From NCBI GenBank assembly GCA_948805675.1, contig CAQIBN010000001.1, positions 110,984-174,983 on the forward strand: a stretch of 64,000 bases of DNA. The letters are read 5' to 3'. The position numbers were made by a program, and so were the translations under genes. Below the pieces are notes generated by a model. It was given only the letters and a program-made list of their open reading frames with translations, searched no databases and was not told where the DNA came from. Below are positions 62,787 through 64,000 of the stretch, in pieces. How positions within the stretch are numbered: position 1 is the first letter of the stretch; each line of letters starts with the position of its first letter. The stretch is from an uncultured Clostridia bacterium (GTDB lineage Bacteria; Bacillota; Clostridia; TANB77; CAG-508).

Positions 62787-64000
62787 ATATAAATATATTC
62801 CAAATTAAATTTGTACAAATACAAATTAAGATTCCACATATAGTTGGGAGTGCAAAAGCAATTAAGCTCCATTTAAGCTTTCCAGTTTCTTTTTTTATTG
62901 TTATTAATGTTGTACTACATGGAAAATGTAACAAAGTAAAAATCATCACATTAATTGCTGTAATTAATGTCCATCCATTTTGTAATAATATCTGCCCAAT
63001 AGCAAAATTATCTTCTAAACCTACTAAAGTACCTGTTTGCATATAACTCATAAGAATAATAGGAAGTACAATTTCATTAGCTGGTAGACCTAAAATAAAT
63101 GCTGTTAAAATATAACCATCTAATCCCATTAATCTAGCAAAAGGGTCAAAGAAATTAGCAACATATGTTAAAATACTAATATCATTAAACTGAATATTGG
63201 CAAATAACCAAATTATAATACCAGCAGGTATGGCAACACTTATTGCTCTACCTAAAACAAATAGTGTTCTATCAAAAATAGAATGTATAAAAACTTTGCC
63301 CATTTGAGGTTTCCTATAAGGTGGAAGTTCTAACACAAATGAGGATGGATATCCTTTTAATATTGTTTTAGATAAAATTTTAGATATAAATAGTGTCATT
63401 ACAATTCCAAATATTACAATAGCTAAAACTGCAAAAGTAGATAAAAGAGAAGCATTAAAGCCAGACGCTAAACTACTAATAAATATCATTGATACTGTTA
63501 TTAAAAAAGGAAATCTACCATTACAAGGTACAAAGCTATTGGTTAAAATTGCAATTAATTTTTCACGAGGGGAATCTATAATTCTACATCCAATAACACC
63601 AGCAGCATTACATCCAAACCCGCATACAAATTGTAAGTGCTTGCTTTCCGAGAAGTACATGCTTTTCTAAAGTATTTATCTAGGTTAAAGGCTATACGTG
63701 GTAAATATCCTAAATCTTCCATAATAGTAAATAGTGGAAAGAAAATTAACATTGGCGGTAACATTACACTCACAACCCATGTTAAAGTAGAGTAAACACC
63801 ATCTATTAAAATACTACTTAACCATGTAGGAAATGAAAGTAAATTTAATAATATAGTAATTTTATCTTGTAAATATCCAAAAAAGCTAGAGAGTAGCTGA
63901 GAAGGATAGTTAGCTCCTGTAATTGTTAGCCAAAATATAGTAGCTAAAAATAATAACATAATTGGCAAACCAAATGTTTTTGAAGTTAGTATTTTATCTA
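62785..64000 (-). CDS. feoB: Ferrous iron transporter FeoB, C-terminal part, two +1 CGG sites
   Basis: Enters from the right edge. The membrane core begins DKILTSKTFGLPIMLLFLAT and TGANYPSQLLSSFF. Two CGG codons 28 bp apart shift the frame: TCT-CGG-A (63650-63648) and ATG-CGG-G (63622-63620). Dropping both Cs gives C-T-S-G-K-Q-A-L-T-I-C-M-G-F-G-C-N-A-A-G-V, the family's most conserved membrane motif, then GCRIIDSPREK, NSFVPCNGRFPFLI and the remaining helices to TAA 62785. Each shift alone would fail: the intervening nine codons make sense only in the middle frame. It imports Fe2+. The N-terminal G-protein domain lies outside the window. Confidence 0.93.

Noticed and set aside
6274..63650. CGG reassigned to another amino acid (for example Trp, as reported in some Firmicutes)
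   Set aside because: A triplet sense reading of any kind leaves the frame broken downstream. Only a four-base step (CGGN as one residue) or a skipped C restores the proteins.
6274..63650. All 13 frameshifts are ordinary pseudogene decay
   Set aside because: Decay would give insertions and deletions of both signs at varied sequences. Here every lesion is one C before an in-frame GGN, several per gene, in genes otherwise intact. Not fully excluded: a platform-specific sequencing error at GG.
1..64000. CRISPR arrays, tRNA and rRNA genes
   Set aside because: No regularly spaced direct repeats, cloverleaf-like sequences or conserved rRNA blocks were seen when reading both strands. The 11-bp promoter boxes are too few and too short for CRISPR.

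Overview
This window is AT-rich DNA of an endospore-forming Clostridia-type Firmicute. The evidence is Spo0A (53502-54320), a SpoVM-like peptide (27130-27204), groES/groEL behind a CIRCE-type operator, AGGAGG ribosome sites, frequent TTG/GTG starts and TTGACA-N17-TATAAT promoters. I see no rRNA or tRNA gene and no CRISPR array.

Layout. From the left edge to about 21.7 kb is an integrative conjugative element (ICE). It carries regulators (1.4-3.1 kb), a type IV secretion system (pilin, VirB6-like, PrgI, VirB4, M23 peptidase; 3.3-9.5 kb), a second transfer operon (MinD-like protein, exported protein, sortase, VirD4 coupling protein; 9.7-15.1 kb), a control region (ribbon-helix-helix proteins, Spo0A-like response regulator, sigma-region-4 protein, attenuator; 15.2-18.1 kb), small accessory genes and a large serine recombinase (19989-21707). 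The recombinase end abuts the 3' part of a polysaccharide deacetylase gene, which marks the right junction. The relaxase and the left end are not in the window. From 22 to 64 kb is chromosome: SSB-like protein, scpB, nth, spoVM, rpmB, GH18 hydrolase, greA, deoD, pyrG, groESL, a two-component pair, an MNT/HEPN pair, a sortase with a thioester/SpaA adhesin, a CorC-type transporter, a WG-repeat protein, a methionine gamma-lyase family enzyme, spo0A, a TetR/YhgE pair, recQ, a YgjP-type protease and feoB. GC-richer islands (Nudix gene at 0.7-1.2 kb, small ORF at 35.0 kb, methyltransferase remnant at 41.7 kb) look acquired.

Main observation. Eight genes that look native (three in the ICE, five chromosomal) appear broken, and every break is the same: an in-frame CGG codon at which dropping the C (+1 shift) restores a conserved protein, always with the resulting GGN read as glycine. 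There are 13 such sites: 6274, 7720, 8099, 13682, 13881, 14413, 14624, 30550, 32299(-), 51136, 57387, 63622(-) and 63650(-). By eye I find no in-frame CGG anywhere else in native genes. CGG occurs as ordinary Arg only in two foreign-looking genes. The codon before CGG always ends in T or G, never A or C. The simplest reading is that CGG is unassigned here and the ribosome skips its first base to enter a glycine codon. Systematic sequencing error or decay are the alternatives.

The ICE also has its own regulon. Four promoters share an almost identical upstream block of three 11-bp TTTCA/TTCAA repeats plus TTGTTT-N16-TATAAT. Each is followed within about 100 nt by an intrinsic terminator placed before the operon, or, in the fourth case, ending a structured small RNA. 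A fifth terminator, with a leader peptide, precedes the sigma-like gene. A Spo0A-like regulator and a sigma-region-4 protein encoded in the element are the natural candidates to control them.
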